Positions 61,658 through 64,000 of a stretch of 64,000 nt of DNA are shown piece after piece. Position numbers and translations under genes: made by a program. Under the pieces are notes generated by a model. The model did no database searches and was not told the origin of the DNA. It worked only from the letters and a program-made list of their open reading frames with translations. Position 1 is the stretch's first letter, and every line of letters starts with the position of its first letter. The stretch spans positions 2,249,501 to 2,313,500 of the forward strand of contig NZ_CP014796.1 of assembly GCF_001969385.1 (NCBI RefSeq). The letters are read 5' to 3'. The DNA is from Salipiger profundus. Its GTDB lineage: Bacteria; Pseudomonadota; Alphaproteobacteria; Rhodobacterales; Rhodobacteraceae.

Positions 61658-62596
61658 CTAGACGTCAACGGTGTGGAAGGAGCTGCCGTTGGCGGGGCGC
61701 TCGGTCAGTTCTTCTCGGAGCCACGAGAGCAGGGCATCCGTCTCCGCGTGGTTGCCGCGCCTCGCGCCGCGGAAAACCGAAATTTCGGTCGGGCGGAATA
61801 CCGCCTCATCGCAAAGCCTCAGAAGCTTGCCGTCGGCGATGAGCCCACTCACCGTGTTGCGCCAGCCGAGCGCGATCCCCTGACCTGCGACCGCCGCCTG
61901 TAGTACCAAGGGAAAGCTGTCGAAGCCGGTGATCCGCGCGCTTTTCGGCATGGGGTGTCCGACGGCCTGGAACCAGTCCGGCCAATCCATCCAGTCTTGC
62001 GGCAGGACCCGATGCGACAGCAGCGGGTATCGGGCCAATCCCGCGGCAGGAAGCGGTAGCGCCCCGTACGGCACGAGGCCTGGGGCGGCCACGGGAAAGA
62101 TCTCGTCCGAGGCGGTGAAGGCCAGACGCGCCGAACCCGCGGCCCGGCCGGTCGTCTGGATCGCCACGTCGAAGGGCTCGGGCGCCGCTGTCAGCGGCGC
62201 CAGGGCGCTGACGACCCGGACCTCCAAACCGGGGTGGCGTTCATGGAAGCCCGCAAGGCGCGGCATGAGCCAGTAGAAGGCCTCGCAAAGCTGGCAATGC
62301 AGGACCAGTCCCGTGCCGGAGGGGCCGCCGCGCAAACGCGTCGTCTCGGCTGCTATATCGGCCAGGGCCGCGCCGACAACCTGTCCGTAGGCGCGCCCGG
62401 CCTCGGTCAGGAAGACAGCCCTGTTGCGACGCTCGAAGAGCCGCAGGCCGAGATCTGCCTCCAGGGCGGCGATCTGCTTGGTCACAGCGGTTTGCGTCAG
62501 ACCGAGTTCCTCAGCGGCGGCGGTGAAGCTTTCATGTCGGGCGGCCGCTTCGAAGGCAGGAAGCCGAGACAACGGTGGCAGCGAGTGGCGATCCAT
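61658..62596 (-). CDS. LysR-family transcriptional regulator (GcvA-like)
   Basis: A 312-residue regulator. The helix-turn-helix is LPAFEAAARHESFTAAAEELGLTQTAVTKQIAALEADLGLRLFERRNRAVFLTEAG. The effector domain is of the GcvA/AmpR type (PYGALPLPAAGLARYPLLSH, GFDSFPLVLQAAVAGQGIALGWRNTV). It is divergent from the EamA transporter with 69 bp between starts, the normal position for its target. Confidence 0.93.
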   Translation of the reverse strand: MDRHSLPPLSRLPAFEAAARHESFTAAAEELGLTQTAVTKQIAALEADLGLRLFERRNRAVFLTEAGRAYGQVVGAALADIAAETTRLRGGPSGTGLVLHCQLCEAFYWLMPRLAGFHERHPGLEVRVVSALAPLTAAPEPFDVAIQTTGRAAGSARLAFTASDEIFPVAAPGLVPYGALPLPAAGLARYPLLSHRVLPQDWMDWPDWFQAVGHPMPKSARITGFDSFPLVLQAAVAGQGIALGWRNTVSGLIADGKLLRLCDEAVFRPTEISVFRGARRGNHAETDALLSWLREELTERPANGSSFHTVDV

Positions 62597-62665
62597 TCCA
62601 AATCCTCATGCATTGGCGACCCATTCTCATTTTGTGAGGGAAGCAGCCCGTGGTTTCCATCGCGT

Positions 62666-63607
62666 ATGGCATGGAAATCCGATCACATCCCACCTCTTGG
62701 CGGGACCACACGCGGCATCATCGCGATCCTCACGGCGGTTTCGCTTCTGTCTTTCTCCGACGCACTGGTGAAGATGAGTGGAGACAGCTTCGGGCTGGCA
62801 CAGCTGGTCCTGCTGCGATCGACCGTTGCCGCAGTGCTGCTCGCCGCCTGGCTCCTGCCCATGCATGGCCGGTCGAGCCTTCGTCTCACCCGCCGCGGCT
62901 GGGTCTGGGCGCGAAGCCTTTGCCTCGCAGCCATGTGGCTGAGCTATTACGCGGCGCTGCCGGCCATGTCCTTCGCTCTCGCCGCAGCCTGCTACTACAC
63001 CGCGCCTGCCTGGATGGCGCTGCTGGGGCGCGTCTTGCTGGGCATGACCATCGGCGGGCGCGGATGGACGGCCGTGGCACTGTCTCTTGCCGGGGGGCTA
63101 CTGGTAGTGTCGCCCTCGACCGACACGTTCACTCCTCTGCTGCTGCTCCCGCTCGCAGCTGCCGCCTTCTATGCTCTGGCGGGCCTCATCACCTGGAGCC
63201 GGTGCCAGGCGGAAAGCCCGGGCGCGATGGCCATGACGCTCAACCTCTGTCTCGTCTGCGTGGCCGCCGCAGCGCTCCTGCTTCTCTCGCTCTTTCGGCC
63301 GGGCGGCACAGAGAGCTTCGTTCTGGCGCTCTGGCCAAGGCTCACGCTCGCGGACTGGAACCTCGCGTTCGTGCTCGGATGTCTCTTGGCAGTGATCGCC
63401 ACGGCGGTCGCGACGGCCTACCGGGTAGCCCCGACGCCGGTCGTCGGTGTCTTCGATACCGCCTACCTGGGCTTCGCGGCCATCTGGGGCGCTGTCTTGT
63501 TCGGAGACGTCCCCACGGCCCGAGAAGCCCTCGGGATCGCCCTCATCGCGTGCAGTGCAATCCTCATGAGCGGCGGGCGACAGGAACGGAAAGACCATTT
63601 CTCCTGA
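62666..63607 (+). CDS. EamA/DMT-superfamily transporter
   Basis: A 313-residue inner-membrane transporter with ten hydrophobic helices in two EamA repeats: GIIAILTAVSLLSFSDALVKM ... MSFALAAACYYTAPAWMALLGRVLLG and LLLLPLAAAAFYALAGLITW ... GVFDTAYLGFAAIWGAVLFGDVPTAREALGIALI. Such proteins usually export metabolites or amino acids. The ATG at 62666 gives the native start; the frame is open upstream through the LysR gene, antisense. Confidence 0.92.
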   Translation: MAWKSDHIPPLGGTTRGIIAILTAVSLLSFSDALVKMSGDSFGLAQLVLLRSTVAAVLLAAWLLPMHGRSSLRLTRRGWVWARSLCLAAMWLSYYAALPAMSFALAAACYYTAPAWMALLGRVLLGMTIGGRGWTAVALSLAGGLLVVSPSTDTFTPLLLLPLAAAAFYALAGLITWSRCQAESPGAMAMTLNLCLVCVAAAALLLLSLFRPGGTESFVLALWPRLTLADWNLAFVLGCLLAVIATAVATAYRVAPTPVVGVFDTAYLGFAAIWGAVLFGDVPTAREALGIALIACSAILMSGGRQERKDHFS

Positions 63608-64000
63608 TCTCGACGCTCAGTTGGGTTCGAAGCGGGCCTGCGCCACCGCAGCCGGCCAACTCGCTCGGTTGAGTCGGCCTGCCCGGCAGAGGCGGCCCTA
63701 TCCGGACATTCGCTAGGTTGGGCCTCGCTGCGGTGCAGCTTCCCCAATCCGGTCCTTGGGGCAAAGCGCAGCATGATCTTGCATCCCAAGATCAGCAGTG
63801 TGGACAACTGCTGACATCCGCGTAATCGCGACTATAAACGGGCTAGAGACCTCAATAAACCACGCGTCTGGATGATCGACATGCTTAAGCTGATCTACAC
63901 TTCGACCAGCGCAAAGCCACTGCGCATTGTCGTGCGCCTGCACTGGCCACCCTCCTGGGCGCCGTTAGGTTACTGCCCCATGATTTCGGACTTCAGCGTG
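63608..64000. other. end of window, no gene recognised
   Basis: About 390 bases. Short frames exist on the minus strand (for example near 63713-63943), but none has a ribosome binding site, motif or codon bias that supports a gene. Possibly a repeat-rich spacer or IS scar. Confidence 0.4.

Overview
The window is high-GC alphaproteobacterial DNA, most likely from the Roseobacter/Rhodobacteraceae group. The evidence is the gene neighbourhoods: dnaG-rpoD, nrdR-ribD, Hsp20-DUF1150, hisS-hisZ-hisG with the short form of HisG, xdhABC next to a BMP-type purine/nucleoside ABC transporter, and a B12-dependent ribonucleotide reductase. Codon use is strongly G/C-ending throughout this core. I have run no database search; family names come from recognisable motifs.

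Layout. (1) 1-34265 is ordinary chromosome: glutamate-type dehydrogenase, dnaG, rpoD, small proteins, an SDR, YjbQ, nrdR-ribD, Hsp20/DUF1150, lactate dehydrogenase, the his genes, slyX, dnaE, an alpha/beta hydrolase with cysteine at the nucleophile position, xdhA-xdhB-xdhC running into an ABC uptake system, a DUF218 protein, DUF1489 and nrdJ. xdhB contains an inserted intergenic-type repeat and a frameshift at a run of seven G. (2) 34286-52739 is an 18.5-kb composite transposon inserted 16-20 bp behind the nrdJ stop. It has TGT...ACA ends, a 12-bp terminal inverted repeat, subterminal repeats and a 5-bp target duplication GAGTC, all as in the Tn7/Tn5053 superfamily. It carries a Lon-like AAA+ ATPase at the left and a 5'-truncated tniQ at the right. 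Between them are an intact IS5-family element, an ABC-three-component (ABC-3C) conflict system, a ynfA-type gene, an IS66 element lacking a recognisable right end, an IS110 element split by a recombinase-in-trio (RIT) element, and an IS3 element whose flanks do not match. No tniA/tnsB-type DDE transposase remains. (3) 52745-61620 is a second accessory segment: a metallo-beta-lactamase-fold protein paired with a four-helix membrane protein, a DUF4236 protein, small unknown genes, and a translationally coupled cassette metallophosphoesterase - small membrane protein - full-length TniQ - 117-aa protein. The metallophosphoesterase has an in-frame amber codon. (4) 61658-63607 is a divergent LysR regulator / EamA exporter pair. 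The last 390 bases hold nothing I can name.

How it fits together. The core segments cover DNA replication and transcription (dnaG, rpoD, dnaE), deoxyribonucleotide supply (nrdR, nrdJ), histidine/riboflavin synthesis and purine salvage/oxidation (BMP transporter plus xanthine dehydrogenase). The region downstream of nrdJ looks like a TniQ-linked insertion hotspot that accumulated cargo, including at least one likely phage-defence module (ABC-3C) and two gene groups of unknown function (MBL + membrane protein; metallophosphoesterase + TniQ cassette).
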